Below are positions 18,892 to 31,636 of a stretch of DNA of 64,000 nucleotides, one piece after another. Position 1 is the first letter of the stretch, and every line of letters starts with the position of its first letter. The notes below the pieces were generated by a model that made no database searches, was not told the DNA's origin, and was given only the letters and a program-made list of their open reading frames with translations. The DNA is from Rickettsia endosymbiont of Gonocerus acuteangulatus (GTDB lineage Bacteria > Pseudomonadota > Alphaproteobacteria > Rickettsiales > Rickettsiaceae), in NCBI RefSeq assembly GCF_964026435.1, contig NZ_OZ032147.1, forward strand, positions 1,550,001 through 1,614,000, given 5' to 3'. The position numbers and the translations under genes were made by a program.

Positions 18892-20296
18892 TATTACCTC
18901 CAAACTCTGGTAATGGTAAGTTTACTGCATTACTATTTAAAATATTCTTAATTTTAGAGTAAGAACTTATACCATAATGTAGTGCTCTATGACAGGCTTT
19001 ATCTATTAAGTCATCATTGTAAACCTTACGTAAAGAAATGATACCTCGTGCACAACGTTGCCAATCATTCACTCTTGTTTGTTGTAATGATTCTAATAAT
19101 AAACTGCAATTATTCCCTATCTGCTGCATTTGTTGTTGATAATGTTCACTATATTCTATAAAACCTGGGCATAGACGTTTGTATTTAGCATAATGAGACG
19201 GATTAGTGGTAAATATCCCCTTGCCCTCTGTTCTAACGTGTCTTGCTATTAAATCATTTTGTATAGAAAATATTTGAACAAGTTTTGGGGACAATTGTAC
19301 CATTACCTCACTGTATATATATTTTGCTGGTACAGAGTAATAATTATTATCTATGGTAATATGACAATCTTTTGCTACTTTTCGATTATGCCAAGATGAC
19401 AAATCAAAAGTTTCTAATGGTAAAGGAATCAAACTACTTCTTTCCTCTTGCTCAAACAGTTCTCTAGGTATTCTCTTAGTAGTACCATGTATTCGGCTAT
19501 TGGCCTTATTTAACCAATTTGCAAGACCATTTGTTAATTCTTCATATCTATCAAATTTACGACCAGCAAAAAAATTATTTTTAACGTATTTTATTCCCGA
19601 CTCAACTTTGCCTTTTTCTTGCGGTTGATACACTCGACAAGGAGAAAGTAAAATTCCATAATGATCGGCTAAGCACTTATATTCCTTCTGATATACTGGC
19701 TCATAAAAATTGGCATCTACTACTCCAGCTTTAAGATTATCAAGTTTTATTACTTTTGGACTACCAGCAAAATAATTAAATGCATTGATATGACATTGAA
19801 TCCATGTTTGACAACTTTGATCAAACACTACTTCATAATAATCAAGGCGACTATAGCTTAAACGCATATTAAATACATATGCTTTAACTCTACGCCCTTT
19901 AGAATTATACTGTAAGCCTATGTCACCAAAATCTACTTGTGCTTCCTCTCCTGCTAAAGTATGAAAACGAATGCAACTGTTATCCTTAATTTTATATTTT
20001 TTGATATAACGGGTCAAAGAAGTATAACTGCTTGTATAACCTTGATTTTTTAACTCCTCAAAAATTCTTATGTAACTCAGATTTTTTTCTAATAACTCAA
20101 TTATTTTTTCGTGCCAAAAATCCAAAACTGAAGATCGTTCATAGATTGCTGGGGATTCTGTACCAGCCTCTACATAGCGGTTTATTATTTTTCGTACTGT
20201 TTTGCGGTCTGTTCTTGTTAGTTTGGCAATATTCCTTTGACTATTGCCTTGTTTATAAAGGGTGATAATTGTTGTATACATATTTATTCTTATCAT
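18875..20296 (-). CDS. istA: IstA transposase of IS-D
   Basis: The 473-residue transposase has an N-terminal HTH (NSQRNIAKLTRTDRKTVRKI) and a DDE integrase core: Asp in EEAQVDFGDIG (about 120), Asp in VIKLDNLKAGV (about 182) and Glu in EKGKVESGIKYV (about 218). A C-terminal beta domain follows. A near-identical copy at 24.4 kb differs by one residue. It starts 127 bp from the element end and is intact. Confidence 0.94.
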   Translation of the reverse strand: MIRINMYTTIITLYKQGNSQRNIAKLTRTDRKTVRKIINRYVEAGTESPAIYERSSVLDFWHEKIIELLEKNLSYIRIFEELKNQGYTSSYTSLTRYIKKYKIKDNSCIRFHTLAGEEAQVDFGDIGLQYNSKGRRVKAYVFNMRLSYSRLDYYEVVFDQSCQTWIQCHINAFNYFAGSPKVIKLDNLKAGVVDANFYEPVYQKEYKCLADHYGILLSPCRVYQPQEKGKVESGIKYVKNNFFAGRKFDRYEELTNGLANWLNKANSRIHGTTKRIPRELFEQEERSSLIPLPLETFDLSSWHNRKVAKDCHITIDNNYYSVPAKYIYSEVMVQLSPKLVQIFSIQNDLIARHVRTEGKGIFTTNPSHYAKYKRLCPGFIEYSEHYQQQMQQIGNNCSLLLESLQQTRVNDWQRCARGIISLRKVYNDDLIDKACHRALHYGISSYSKIKNILNSNAVNLPLPEFGGNNAELI

Positions 20297-20574
20297 TGTA
20301 TCACTAGATATTTACTTGCTTAATTATCTAGTGAATATTGCACATTAACCTTATTAGGTCACACCAACTTCTCTGGTCCCTTTTTCGTGCAATTTACTGG
20401 TCCCTTTTATTTTAGCAATGACAATCAACCCCTATTTCTAAAAATTTTATTTGATATCTCTTTTCTATCTCTAAACATATTTCTCGTAATACTTGATCAA
20501 CTGATACGTCAAACACTGCTCGGCGATATTTTGCTGGAAATACCATGTGATACAGCAGTACCGTAACATTATGA

Positions 20575-22733
<2,159 letters not shown>

Positions 22734-23429
22734 TGAAAATACTATAAGTAAGTAGAACAGAACCTATTTAAAATAATAAGATTTTAAATAGGTAATGATG
22801 AACAGAAAATATAGACACTTATCTCGAGAAGAGAGATATGAGATAAAAAGAATGTATGACCTAGGAGTCAGTATTAATAAGATAGCACAACATCTTACGA
22901 GGTCTAAAAGCGCTATTAGTATGGAACTAAAAAGAAATAAGGTAAAAGATAAGTATATGCCTTGTGTTGCTCAGGAAAAATATGAAAACAGGATGTATCA
23001 GCAAGAGTTATTAAAAATAGAAAAGAACCCTATGTTGTTAGATTATATTAAAAATGCTATGATTCGCAAGAAATGGTCGCCGGATGCTATAGCCGGAAAG
23101 TTAAAACTAGACAAAAATACAGCTTTGTGTATCAGTACAGAAAGTATATATAGATTTGTTTACACTTCTGCAGTAGCAGCTAAATTAAAGTTATATAGCT
23201 ATTTACCTTCTAAAAGATATAAAAGGCAAGAAAGAGGGAAGAGGCGTCAAAGGATCATTATATAGCATAAGTCATTAAGGTACTGACAGAGCGAGAGTAT
23301 CATGTTATAGTAAGCAAATATTAACAAGCATGTAAAGAGATATGGCACGAGCATATGCAATAGAACTAAGACTAAGAGTTATAAAAGCTGTAGAAGCAGG
23401 GATACGAATAAGTAAGGTAAGTAAATATA

Positions 23430-24303
23430 CAAAACTTACGCTATGTTTGGTTCTAAATATCGTAAAGATGGAGAACGCAGCTGTTGTTGCATATAGTCAT
23501 CTAAAAGCCCTAACTTTATTTGGTAAACCGTTTTACCGATTGTATTTGCAGTCCTTTTGAGAAATGCCCAAACTAAAAATGCCCAACTAATATGATTACG
23601 TTGAATACGCTGTTTCCTGCATTGACAACGTTCTATCCCAGTAAGTTGCTTAATTTCTCTGTGCATGCTCTCAATTACCCATCGAAAGCCACACTCATCT
23701 TGTGCAGCTTTAGAAGATTTGTGAGTTTTGTTATTGGTAACAACATACTCAACTCTGTTGGTAGGAACAGTAAATTTAAACAAATTAACATGCTTATTTT
23801 TAGCAAAGCCTTTTATATGAATCTCTACTCCATGCCTGATCTCTTCATCTGAAAATGTCAACTCTTTTACAGCTTTATAAGGTTTAGAATCGTGTGTTTT
23901 ACTAACGTTTCTATTGGCTTTAATAGGGGCATAATAATATTTCCCCAGAGAGTCAACATGTTGCATAATTTTGTGTGTAGAATAACCATGTGTCAAAAAG
24001 TACTGTTTGAAAAGGAATCTTCTTGCTATAAACAGCATTATTTAACATGTTTAATAGGTGTTCTAGTTTTGTTGCTCCATCATGATCAGGTGCAAAAATT
24101 CGATAATCTATTACCCAAAACTTATTAATATCAGGGTTATAATATACCAGACTCACTACTCCTATACCTTTAGTAACTCTACCTGTAGCTCCACTGTACT
24201 GCGATCTTGCAATTTCTATTTGCTTCGTATTCCTTTTATTTAAAACCGTATCATCAAATATTGTATATCCATTAGATGAAAAAATAACATCATTCTTGAT
24301 GTG
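23430..24303 (-). mobile_element. IS-A (IS701-like), truncated and frameshifted copy
   Basis: The left end is intact at 23430. The element is cut at 24303 by IS-D, which removes about 80 codons of the N-terminal part. An extra A near 23984 breaks the transposase frame into 23436-24038 and 23953-24303. Confidence 0.88.
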
Positions 24304-25832
24304 TGTCATTGCTAAAATAAAAGGGACCAGTAAATTGCACGAAAAAGGGACCAGAGAAGTTGGTGTGACCTAATAAGGTTAATGTGCAATATTCACTAGA
24401 TAATTAAGCAAGTAAATATCTAGTGATACAATGATAAGAATAAATATGTATACAACAATTATCACCCTTTATAAACAAGGCAATAGTCAAAGGAATATTG
24501 CCAAACTAACAAGAACAGACCGCAAAACAGTACGAAAAATAATAAACCGCTATGTAGAGGCTGGTACAGAATCCCCAGCAATCTATGAACGATCTTCAGT
24601 TTTGGATTTTTGGCACGAAAAAATAATTGAGTTATTAGAAAAAAATCTGAGTTACATAAGAATTTTTGAGGAGTTAAAAAATCAAGGTTATACAAGCAGT
24701 TATACTTCTTTGACCCGTTATATCAAAAAATATAAAATTAAGGATAACAGTTGCATTCGTTTTCATACTTTAGCAGGAGAGGAAGCACAAGTAGATTTTG
24801 GTGACATAGGCTTACAGTATAATTCTAAAGGGCGTAGAGTTAAAGCATATGTATTTAATATGCGTTTAAGCTATAGTCGCCTTGATTATTATGAAGTAGT
24901 GTTTGATCAAAGTTGTCAAACATGGATTCAATGTCATATCAATGCATTTAATTATTTTGCTGGTAGTCCAAAAGTAATAAAACTTGATAATCTTAAAGCT
25001 GGAGTAGTAGATGCCAATTTTTATGAGCCAGTATATCAGAAGGAATATAAGTGCTTAGCCGATCATTATGGAATTTTACTTTCTCCTTGTCGAGTGTATC
25101 AACCGCAAGAAAAAGGCAAAGTTGAGTCGGGAATAAAATACGTTAAAAATAATTTTTTTGCTGGTCGTAAATTTGATAGATATGAAGAATTAACAAATGG
25201 TCTTGCAAATTGGTTAAATAAGGCCAATAGCCGAATACATGGTACTACTAAGAGAATACCTAGAGAACTGTTTGAGCAAGAGGAAAGAAGTAGTTTGATT
25301 CCTTTACCATTAGAAACTTTTGATTTGTCATCTTGGCATAATCGAAAAGTAGCAAAAGATCGTCATATTACCATAGATAATAATTATTACTCTGTACCAG
25401 CAAAATATATATACAGTGAGGTAATGGTACAATTGTCCCCAAAACTTGTTCAAATATTTTCTATACAAAATGATTTAATAGCAAGACACGTTAGAACAGA
25501 GGGCAAGGGGATATTTACCACTAATCCGTCTCATTATGCTAAATACAAACGTCTATGCCCAGGTTTTATAGAATATAGTGAACATTATCAACAACAAATG
25601 CAGCAGATAGGGAATAATTGCAGTTTATTATTAGAATCATTACAACAAACAAGAGTGAATGATTGGCAACGTTGTGCACGAGGTATCATTTCTTTACGTA
25701 AGGTTTACAATGATGACTTAATAGATAAAGCCTGTCATAGAGCACTACATTATGGTATAAGTTCTTACTCTAAAATTAAGAATATTTTAAATAGTAATGC
25801 AGTAAACTTACCATTACCAGAGTTTGGAGGTA
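24304..25832 (+). mobile_element. IS-D (IS21 family), copy 2, truncated
   Basis: The left end (tgtcattgctaaaataaaaggg) is intact and lies in IS-A. The element stops at the istA/istB junction, where IS-E begins. istB and the right end are missing, so a deletion between IS copies probably took place. Confidence 0.87.
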
Positions 25833-25981
25833 ATAAAAGTAATCCCCGCCGCAAGCAAGCGGGGTATTTTAGAAGAAAGCTAGCTGATGATCCTCATGCA
25901 GTTTCTGATATTCCTTGCCTTGGTTTTTTACGTATTTTCCTATCATATTCTCATTTCCATGCTTACCTACCGTACTCGTAA
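24431..25981 (+). pseudogene. istA: IstA transposase of truncated IS-D, reading into IS-E
   Basis: The first 467 residues match the intact IstA at 18875-20296 (one Cys to Arg change in KDRHITID). The last few natural codons are lost and the frame runs 49 codons into IS-E. The catalytic core is whole, but istB and one element end are missing. Confidence 0.85.
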
Positions 25982-26358
25982 AATATCCATCAGTCCAAAA
26001 TTCTCCACCCCATAATTGTTTCTTTACCTGTGGACACTGTCTAAATATTTGACGAGCTGTAACACTTTTAATTGTTGTTACTATTTTTGTTACGCTATAG
26101 GTTGGTACAGATTGTACCAAAAAATGGACATGATCTTCATCAACCCCTATTTCTAAAAATTTTATTTGATATCTCTTTTCTATCTCTAAACATATTTCTC
26201 GTAATACTTGATCAACTGATACGTCAAACACTGCTCGGCGATATTTTGCTGGAAATACCATGTGATACAGCAGTACCGTAACATTATGACTTTTATGTAT
26301 ATATTTGCTCATTCCGCCATATTACGCCGCAAGCGGCGGGGAATATACCCAAAAGAGA
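25833..26358 (-). mobile_element. IS-E (IS200/IS605), copy 2
   Basis: 526-bp copy with both hairpin ends. One extra base in the left hairpin (gcaagcaagcgggg) distinguishes it from the other copies. On the transposase strand it follows TTAAA of IS-B. It carries an intact transposase. Confidence 0.88.
25869..26312 (-). CDS. tnpA: IS200-type transposase TnpA
   Basis: This 147-residue Y1-type HUH single-strand transposase has the HUH motif in VDEDHVHFLVQS (about residue 58-69). The catalytic Tyr is in the C-terminal helix, probably in NMIGKYVKNQGKEYQK. It cuts and rejoins single-stranded DNA at the element ends without target duplication. It is identical in length to the 47.9-kb copy. No accessory tnpB is present. 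Confidence 0.93.
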   Translation of the reverse strand: MSKYIHKSHNVTVLLYHMVFPAKYRRAVFDVSVDQVLREICLEIEKRYQIKFLEIGVDEDHVHFLVQSVPTYSVTKIVTTIKSVTARQIFRQCPQVKKQLWGGEFWTDGYFTSTVGKHGNENMIGKYVKNQGKEYQKLHEDHQLAFF

Positions 26359-27693
26359 TTTAATGTAAGTCGTGATACTATATATAAATGGAAAAAATTA
26401 AAAGATAAGCAAGGTACTTTAGAAGCAGCAACTGGTTATCAGAAAGGACATAGTCATAAGATAAAAGATTCAGAATCTTTTAAAGAATTTTTTAAAGCTA
26501 ATATGAATAAAACATCAAAGGAGTTAGCAAAGCAATGGGGTAATATTGCATCTGTAACTATTTTAAGACAAATCAGAAAACTTGGCTATAGCTATAAACA
26601 AAACTCATTTTCATCCGAAAAGAGATATTAAATTAAGAAATGAATTTATAGCAAAGATACAAACCATCACAAAAGACAAATTAGTATATCTTGATGAATC
26701 TGGAATAGAGGATAATGCTTGCAAAGAGTATGGATGGAGCATTATAGGACAAAGGTGTTATGGAGAAAAGGTGTATCAACATAAATTTAGAATAAGTATG
26801 ATAGCTGGTCTTTGTAATGGTAATCTTATTGCTCCTGTAATATTTGAAGGTAATTGTAATACAGAGGTCTTTAAAACTTATATTAGGGATGTATTAATTA
26901 CAGAATTACAACCTGGGCAAACCGTTATTATGGATAACATTAATTTTCATAAAAATTCTAAAGTTAAAGAGTTAATTGAATCCGTTGGTTGTACCATATT
27001 GTATTTACCAACTTACTCTCCTGATTTAAATCCTATAGAGCATTACTGGTTTAAGATAAAAAATGAAATTAGGAAAGTTGTAGGAGATTTTGAAACATTT
27101 TATGATGCTGTTTTTAATACTATTAAATTGTCAGTATCTTAATGATTTATGCTATACCACAAAGGATCTCAATACATCAGCGTGATGCAATAGCTACGAA
27201 AAAGGTAGAAGTAGGGAATTTTAAGGCAGATCTTACATTTCATAAAGGTAATCAAAGTATGAATATTGGTGCACTGGTGGATAAAAAGAGTCAAAAGATT
27301 ATTTTAGTGCTGAATAACTCCAAGAGAGCTACAACAGTTACCAATGGTTTTTTAAGAAAGATAAAAACTCTTCCAAATAGTGTGAGAAAGACTATTACTA
27401 TGGATAATGGCAAAGAGTTTGTGGGGCATGTTGCCTATAGACTATCTGGGTTTCAAACTTTCTTTTGTGATCCATACCGCCCTAGACAAAAAGCATTAGT
27501 GGAAAAAATGAATTCTATGATTCATAGAATTTTACCTAAAAATACAGATATTACTACCGTTACACAAAGAGGTCTTGACAATGTTGCTGAGATTTTAAAT
27601 AACATGCCAAGAAAGATTTTTGGTTATAAAACCCCCAATGAAATTTGGGCAGAAAATTTATAGGTTTTGTTCTACTTAGTCCTTGCATTTTCA

Positions 27694-28069
27694 GTAGCCA
27701 GTGATACCAATTTTCAGAGCCGGGAGATGAAATTACTGCTAGCTTTCCTTTAAAATATAATGGGTTTTCTTCGTTAATATCTCGTTTCTTATTCACTAAA
27801 CGATGTTGATCACCTGTGCTTGTTTGAGTATCTTGCAGAATATAACCTTCTTCAGTTAAAACTCCACCTTCATTAATTACTACGCCGTTCGGTAACTCTA
27901 AAATAAATTGACTAGTATTTTTTTCTTCAAGTAATTTTTTGATTTTTATATTAGGAGATTCCAATGATTCTACTGCAATAAATTGATGATTATTATTTAT
28001 TGCATAAATATTGCTAGTATAGAAAAAGTAAAAAACTATAAATATAAAATATCTTGTAAAATTTAACAT
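27694..28069 (-). pseudogene. Glycosyltransferase family 61-like gene, cut by IS-C
   Basis: The N-terminus has a signal or anchor segment (YFIFIVFYFFYTSNIYA). The protein continues to SSPGSENWYHWLL, a motif of the DUF563/GT61-like glycosyltransferases, at which point IS-C begins. About 125 residues remain of what is normally 300 or more; the catalytic part is gone. Its last codons now come from IS-C, ending at 27560. The start is 5 bp downstream of the fmt stop, so it was probably in the def-fmt transcript. Confidence 0.7.
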
Positions 28070-28074
28070 TTTTA

Positions 28075-29136
28075 TTATTGTACTTTATTAATGACAGAGG
28101 TTTTAACTCCTCTTAAAAATTCTTCAGTGTTTAAGACTTTTTTACCCTCTTGTTGAAGTTTTTTTATCATTAATATTCCTTTTCCGCAAGCTATTTCTAA
28201 ATTTTTGTTAATAATTGTTCCAGGAATAAAATTATGATCTTCATTTGAATATTCTGCCTCAAGAATTTTGATCATTTTATCATTATATTTAAAATATACT
28301 CCTGGCCATGGATTCATACCGCGAACTTTGCAATTAATAGCATAGGCAGAATCTTGCCAATTAACTCTACCCTCTTCTTTAGTTAATTTACGAGCATAAG
28401 TAACACCCTCATTAGATTGAGGTTTCGGCACTATCTCATCAATATTTGCAAGTGTTTTGATTAATAACTCTGCACCCAAATTAGCACATTTATCATGAAG
28501 CTCTTGCAGTGTGATTTTTTCAGGTAAATCAAAATCCTCTTTTATTAATATATCACCCGTATCAAGTCCTGCATCCATCTGCATAATACATACGCTGCTT
28601 GTTTTATCGCCCTGTATGATGGTACGCTGCAGAGGAGCTGCTCCTCTATGACGAGGTAAATCAGACGGATGAATATTAAGACAACCATATTTTTTAGCAT
28701 CTAAAATATTTTGCGGAATGATAAAACCGTATGCAACAACGACTATTATATCAGCATCGATACTATTAATTAAGTTTGCAGCTTCTTCATTACGAAGCGT
28801 TACAGGAGTATAAACAGGAATTTGAGCCTCATCAGCTAATTGATGCACAGGAGATTTAGTTTCACTAAGTCCCCTACCCTTAGCTTTAGGTGATTGCGTA
28901 AAAACAGCTACTACTTGATGGTCGGAATTTATGAGTTTTGTAAGAGCAGGAACAGCAAACTCAGGCGTCCCCATAAAAATCAGACGTTTTGCATAACTTG
29001 CTTTTAAAGGTAATTTGGGCGTCAATCTGGTACTCGCATCCTCACGTACTAAAGTGTACGCTGCGGTGCTGCGTGCCGTGTTTCCTACAAATTCCTCTTT
29101 ATTAGCTGCGTTATTCAAGAAGTCTATTATCTTCAC
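28075..29136 (-). CDS. fmt: Methionyl-tRNA formyltransferase with an N-terminal RPE insert
   Basis: Fmt formylates initiator Met-tRNA using 10-formyl-tetrahydrofolate. Family motifs: [14 protein letters not shown] (about 52-65), the catalytic Asn-His-Asp set in [17 protein letters not shown] and [11 protein letters not shown], and the C-terminal tRNA-binding domain with [12 protein letters not shown]. The start is GTG and overlaps the def stop (GTGA). At 353 residues it is about 40-45 longer than usual, because a Rickettsia palindromic element is fused near the N-terminus (about residues 12-50). The catalytic core is complete. Confidence 0.95.
   Translation of the reverse strand: MKIIDFLNNAANKEEFVGNTARSTAAYTLVREDASTRLTPKLPLKASYAKRLIFMGTPEFAVPALTKLINSDHQVVAVFTQSPKAKGRGLSETKSPVHQLADEAQIPVYTPVTLRNEEAANLINSIDADIIVVVAYGFIIPQNILDAKKYGCLNIHPSDLPRHRGAAPLQRTIIQGDKTSSVCIMQMDAGLDTGDILIKEDFDLPEKITLQELHDKCANLGAELLIKTLANIDEIVPKPQSNEGVTYARKLTKEEGRVNWQDSAYAINCKVRGMNPWPGVYFKYNDKMIKILEAEYSNEDHNFIPGTIINKNLEIACGKGILMIKKLQQEGKKVLNTEEFLRGVKTSVINKVQ
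28987..29103 (-). repeat. Rickettsia palindromic element (RPE-1 type) inside fmt
   Basis: The encoded segment contains [20 protein letters not shown] and [13 protein letters not shown], the known consensus of RPE-1 peptides, which are found in frame in many rickettsial genes. It has no counterpart in fmt of other bacteria. The DNA is roughly palindromic (tacgctgcggtgctgc near the centre). Confidence 0.85.
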
Positions 29137-29660
29137 ACTATATTTTTTTTGAGTTTCTTAAGCTTACGAAGAGCTATATCGCGTTTCATACTACTTAGAT
29201 AATCGATCATTAGCTTTCCTTCCAAATGATCATACTCATGTTGAATTACTCTTGCAAGCCAATCATTAGCTTCAAGCTCTTGCGGTTTGTTATGATAATC
29301 TAAATATCTGATTTTTATAGATTCTGATCTTGCTATCTCATAACGTTGTTCAGGTACTGAAATACATCCTTCATTAGCTATAACAAGCTCTTCTGATTTT
29401 TCTATTATTTCAGGATTTACAATAAATAGTGGATAGAAATCTTTTGGTCTCTTAATCGGATCATGATCTTTTATATCAATTACCATGATACGTTTTAGTA
29501 CCCCAACCTGCACAGCAGCAAGCCCTCCCCCATCTTCATGGTACATAGTTTCGACCATATCATCCATGAATTTTCGGATTTGGTCATTAACCTCTGGAAC
29601 GGCTTGAGATTTTTGTTTTAACCTTTCATCAGGTGCTGTAACGATAGGCAGTATTGACAT
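29133..29660 (-). CDS. def: Peptide deformylase
   Basis: Removes the formyl group from new N-termini, acting with fmt. The 175-residue protein has motif 1 [10 protein letters not shown] (45-53), motif 2 EGCIS (97-101, metal-ligand Cys99) and motif 3 HEYDH (141-145, metal-ligand His and catalytic Glu). It precedes fmt with overlapping stop and start, the common def-fmt operon. Length and motifs are normal. Confidence 0.96.
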   Translation of the reverse strand: MSILPIVTAPDERLKQKSQAVPEVNDQIRKFMDDMVETMYHEDGGGLAAVQVGVLKRIMVIDIKDHDPIKRPKDFYPLFIVNPEIIEKSEELVIANEGCISVPEQRYEIARSESIKIRYLDYHNKPQELEANDWLARVIQHEYDHLEGKLMIDYLSSMKRDIALRKLKKLKKNIV

Positions 29661-29744
29661 ATTTTTGAGTTTTTTCTTTTTAACTATTATACCATAAACC
29701 CCCTAAAATGTAAAGAATGCGTAAAACAACATAAATTTTATTAG

Positions 29745-29885
29745 TAATATAGATAGACGAAGATCAACTTGGAAAAGAGCAAGGAGATTGATATCCTCGG
29801 AGCGGGAGCGTACACGCAAGTAACGTGAACATCTGAGGATTACAAAGACATTGTCCTCAATTTTTGAAGTTCTATCTAAATATAT
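29745..29885. repeat. Probable Rickettsia palindromic element upstream of the IscX-like gene
   Basis: Outer arms tagatagac and gttctatcta and inner arms atcctcgg and tgaggat form a palindrome around gcgggagcgtacacgcaag. The rest of the 350-bp gap between def and the 30015 gene holds nothing else that is clear. Confidence 0.5.
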
Positions 29886-30014
29886 AGTTGCATAATAAAC
29901 TCACTTGCCTACAATATTTTATTGAGTTAATAATATTTTTTAAAAAATAATGGCAAATATCAGATAACATGTTAAATAAATAAGCTTACATGACAACTAA
30001 AGAGGAATACACTA

Positions 30015-30221
30015 ATGCATTGGCACGAGCTTGATATTGAAGAAATAACTGAACAGCTTGAAGATAATTATCATGATCAATATAATGATATTAAGCTTTC
30101 AGGATTGAAACGACTTATTGAATCTTTAATAGATTCAGAAAGTTTTGAAGGAGAGATTAAAGAAATAACGCTAGAAGAAATTTTAGAAAGATGGGGAGAA
30201 ATTAGGGAAGAAAACGAGTAA
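30015..30221 (+). CDS. Small acidic protein, IscX-like
   Basis: This 68-residue acidic protein begins MHWHELDIEEITEQLED and ends EEILERWGEIREENE. Overall length, acidity and the N-terminal pattern (HW..L....I...L...Y) and C-terminal E.IL..W resemble IscX/YfhJ, which helps Fe-S cluster assembly by binding IscS. The middle is divergent, so the assignment is tentative. It starts with a good purine-rich site (aagaggaat). Confidence 0.5.
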   Translation: MHWHELDIEEITEQLEDNYHDQYNDIKLSGLKRLIESLIDSESFEGEIKEITLEEILERWGEIREENE

Positions 30222-30258
30222 TAATTATAGAATTTTTCAGGCAGTTTATGGATTAACT

Positions 30259-30429
30259 TTATAAAAATATTATAAATAATAATAATATAGCAACTGCCTG
30301 AAAAAAAACTCTCATAGTCATAAGCTTTGAGCTAAATTTTTTATCAAATTTACCACCAATAGCCATCGATACTACCCCTATAATCAAAACTAAGCCGGTT
30401 AAACAAAGTGCTATTAACAACCACATCAT
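30259..30429 (-). CDS. HIG1-domain small membrane protein
   Basis: A 56-residue frame (MMWLLIALCLTGLVLIIGVV ... MTMRVFFQAVAILLLFIIFL) has two transmembrane helices and a conserved M..RV..Q..A motif at the start of the second. This is the twin-TM/HIG_1 type. Homologues in mitochondria and alphaproteobacteria associate with respiratory supercomplexes. An inverted repeat (cttttcaggcagtt near 30235 and aactgcctgaaaa at 30290-30302) overlaps its 3' half. Confidence 0.65.
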   Translation of the reverse strand: MMWLLIALCLTGLVLIIGVVSMAIGGKFDKKFSSKLMTMRVFFQAVAILLLFIIFL

Positions 30430-30517
30430 AATTTATATCTTATTTACTTACAGGAATTTATACCTTACCATTTTTAAAGCAAGCAGTCTATCTATATCGA
30501 GCTGGAAATTACGAATT

Positions 30518-30727
30518 TTATGTTGTTTCTCTAAAAGGAAACTCTATCCATACTCCATCATCAAAATCATCTTCATCGTCTTCATCATCATATTCTTTAA
30601 CTAGTCTTGCATCTAAAGGAATTTCACCTATTAATTTCTGTATTTGATTTATTTGCTCAGAAATATTTTGTAGATTCATATCTATTTTTCTTCCATAATC
30701 TAATATTCTTGTTTCTATGTTATTCAT
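30518..30727 (-). CDS. Small acidic protein of unknown function
   Basis: A 69-residue ORF with an amphipathic helix in the first half (RILDYGRKIDMNLQNISEQI) and an Asp/Glu cluster (YDDEDDEDDFDDG) in the second. There is a GGAGA-type site upstream (ggagaatattttATG). No domain is recognised. It lies 95 bp from an IS-A insertion. Its strong codon-like composition and ribosome site support it being real. Confidence 0.5.
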   Translation of the reverse strand: MNNIETRILDYGRKIDMNLQNISEQINQIQKLIGEIPLDARLVKEYDDEDDEDDFDDGVWIEFPFRETT

Positions 30728-30821
30728 AAAATATTCTCCTGATTTTATTTGGTACCTTGGGTTAAGAACTTAAATTAACCCAAGGCATAAATTATTAAGG
30801 ATATTGTTCAAATAAAAGCTA

Positions 30822-31511
30822 CAAAACTTACGCTATGTTTGGTTCTAAATATCGTAAAGATGGAGAACGCAGCTGTTGTTGCATATAGTCATCTAAAAGC
30901 CCTAACTTTATTTGGTAAACCGTTTTACCGATTGTATTTGCAGTCCTTTTGAGAAATGCCCAAACTAAAAATGCCCAACTAATATGATTATGTTGAATAC
31001 GCTGTTTCCTGCATTGACAACGTTCTATCCCAGTAAGTTGCTTAATTTCTGCATGCTCTCAATTACCCATCGAAAGCCACACTCATCTTGTGCAGCTTTA
31101 GAAGATTTGTGAGTTTTGTTATTGGTAACAACATACTCAACTCTGTTGGTAGAAACAGTAAATTTAAACAAATTAACATGCTTATTTTTAGCAAAGCCTT
31201 TTATATGAATCTCTACTCCATGCCTGATCTCTTCATCTGAAAATGTCAACTCTTTTACAGCTTTATAAGGTTTAGAATCGTGTGTTTTACTAACGTTTCT
31301 ATTGGCTTTAATAGGGGCATAATAATATTTCCCCAGAGAGTCAACATGTTGCATAATTTTGTGTGTAGAATACCATGTGTCAAAAAGTACTGTTTGAAAA
31401 GGAATCTTCTTGCTATAAACAGCATTATTTAACATGTTTAATAGGTGTTCTAGTTTTGTTGCTCCATCATGATCAGGTGCAAAAATTCGATAATCTATTA
31501 CCCAAAACTTA
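30822..31511 (-). mobile_element. IS-A (IS701-like), truncated and frameshifted copy
   Basis: The left end is intact. A 4-bp deletion near 31051 (tttctgcatgc instead of tttctctgtgcatgc) breaks the transposase frame. The right part is replaced by a MITE at 31512. The part of IS-A that should continue beyond the MITE is missing. Confidence 0.9.
31025..31511 (-). pseudogene. IS-A transposase fragment
   Basis: Only the middle of the protein (FAPDHDGATKLEH to WVIESM) is in frame. Both the N-terminal part and the C-terminal tail are lost. Confidence 0.88.
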
Positions 31512-31636
31512 CAAAACTTACGCTATGTTTGATATAATGCCCATGAATTAAGGGATATTATGAAGTGCTTCACTATAAAACATTGCTGTGTAATAAGAGT
31601 TTTTAGCATATTTGCTATAACATAGCGTAAGTTTTG
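31512..31636. mobile_element. MITE related to IS-A, subfamily 1, inserted in IS-A
   Basis: Exact inverted copy of the 125-bp MITE at 16305-16429. It begins inside IS-A after ctta, but the far flank is agct rather than ctta, so the original right flank was lost by deletion or recombination. Confidence 0.85.

Larger units (their letters stand above)
18082..20423 (-). mobile_element. IS-D (IS21 family), complete copy
   Basis: 2342-bp element with ends tgtcattg/caatgaca and inner repeats gggaccagtaaattgcacg. It is flanked by a 6-bp duplication, atcaac (18076-18081 and 20424-20429). It carries intact istA and istB and is probably active. It is inserted in the transposase of IS-E. Confidence 0.93.
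23342..27142 (+). pseudogene. IS630-family transposase, split by nested ISs
   Basis: The first 27 codons (MARAYAIELRLRVIKAVEAG...) lie at 23342-23425; the rest resumes at 26359 (NVSRDTIYKWKKLKD...). A frame break at AAACAAAAC near 26596 separates the HTH part from the catalytic part (LDESG, DNINFH, NPIEHYW), as in the 38.8-kb copy. The 33.7-kb copy has one base fewer there and is a single ORF. Confidence 0.85.
23261..27149 (+). mobile_element. IS-B (IS630 family), copy 1, with IS-A, IS-D and IS-E inside
   Basis: Terminal repeats tagcataagtcattaag and cttaatgatttatgcta, inserted at TA within IS-C. The left part (to about 23429) and the right part (26359 on) are separated by truncated IS-A, truncated IS-D and a whole IS-E. 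The right part starts at the IS-E insertion site (TTAAA). Confidence 0.82.
22795..27663 (+). pseudogene. IS30-family transposase, split by IS-B
   Basis: The N-terminal part (22795-23258, HTH with LSREERYEIKRMYDLGVSINKIA) and the C-terminal part (27151-27663, FHKGNQSMNIG..., TMDNGKEF..., ending ...NEIWAENL) together match the intact 324-residue protein at 37539-38513. Confidence 0.88.
22734..27693 (+). mobile_element. IS-C (IS30 family), copy 1, split by IS-B and its own passengers
   Basis: The ends are tgaaaatactataagtaag and ...actaagtagaac reversed at 27670-27693. The transposase is cut at 23259 and resumes at about 27148 because IS-B is inserted at a TA. The IS-B copy in turn carries IS-A, IS-D and IS-E. 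It ends inside a glycosyltransferase gene. Confidence 0.85.

Noticed and set aside
18889-18903. TTG at 18903 as istB start
   Set aside because: The TTG overlaps the GGAGG site that properly positions the ATG at 18889-18891.
30235-30302. 13-bp inverted repeat ttttcaggcagtt / aactgcctgaaaa as a terminator
   Set aside because: The right arm is coding sequence of the HIG1-like gene and the loop is over 40 bases, so terminator function is unlikely.
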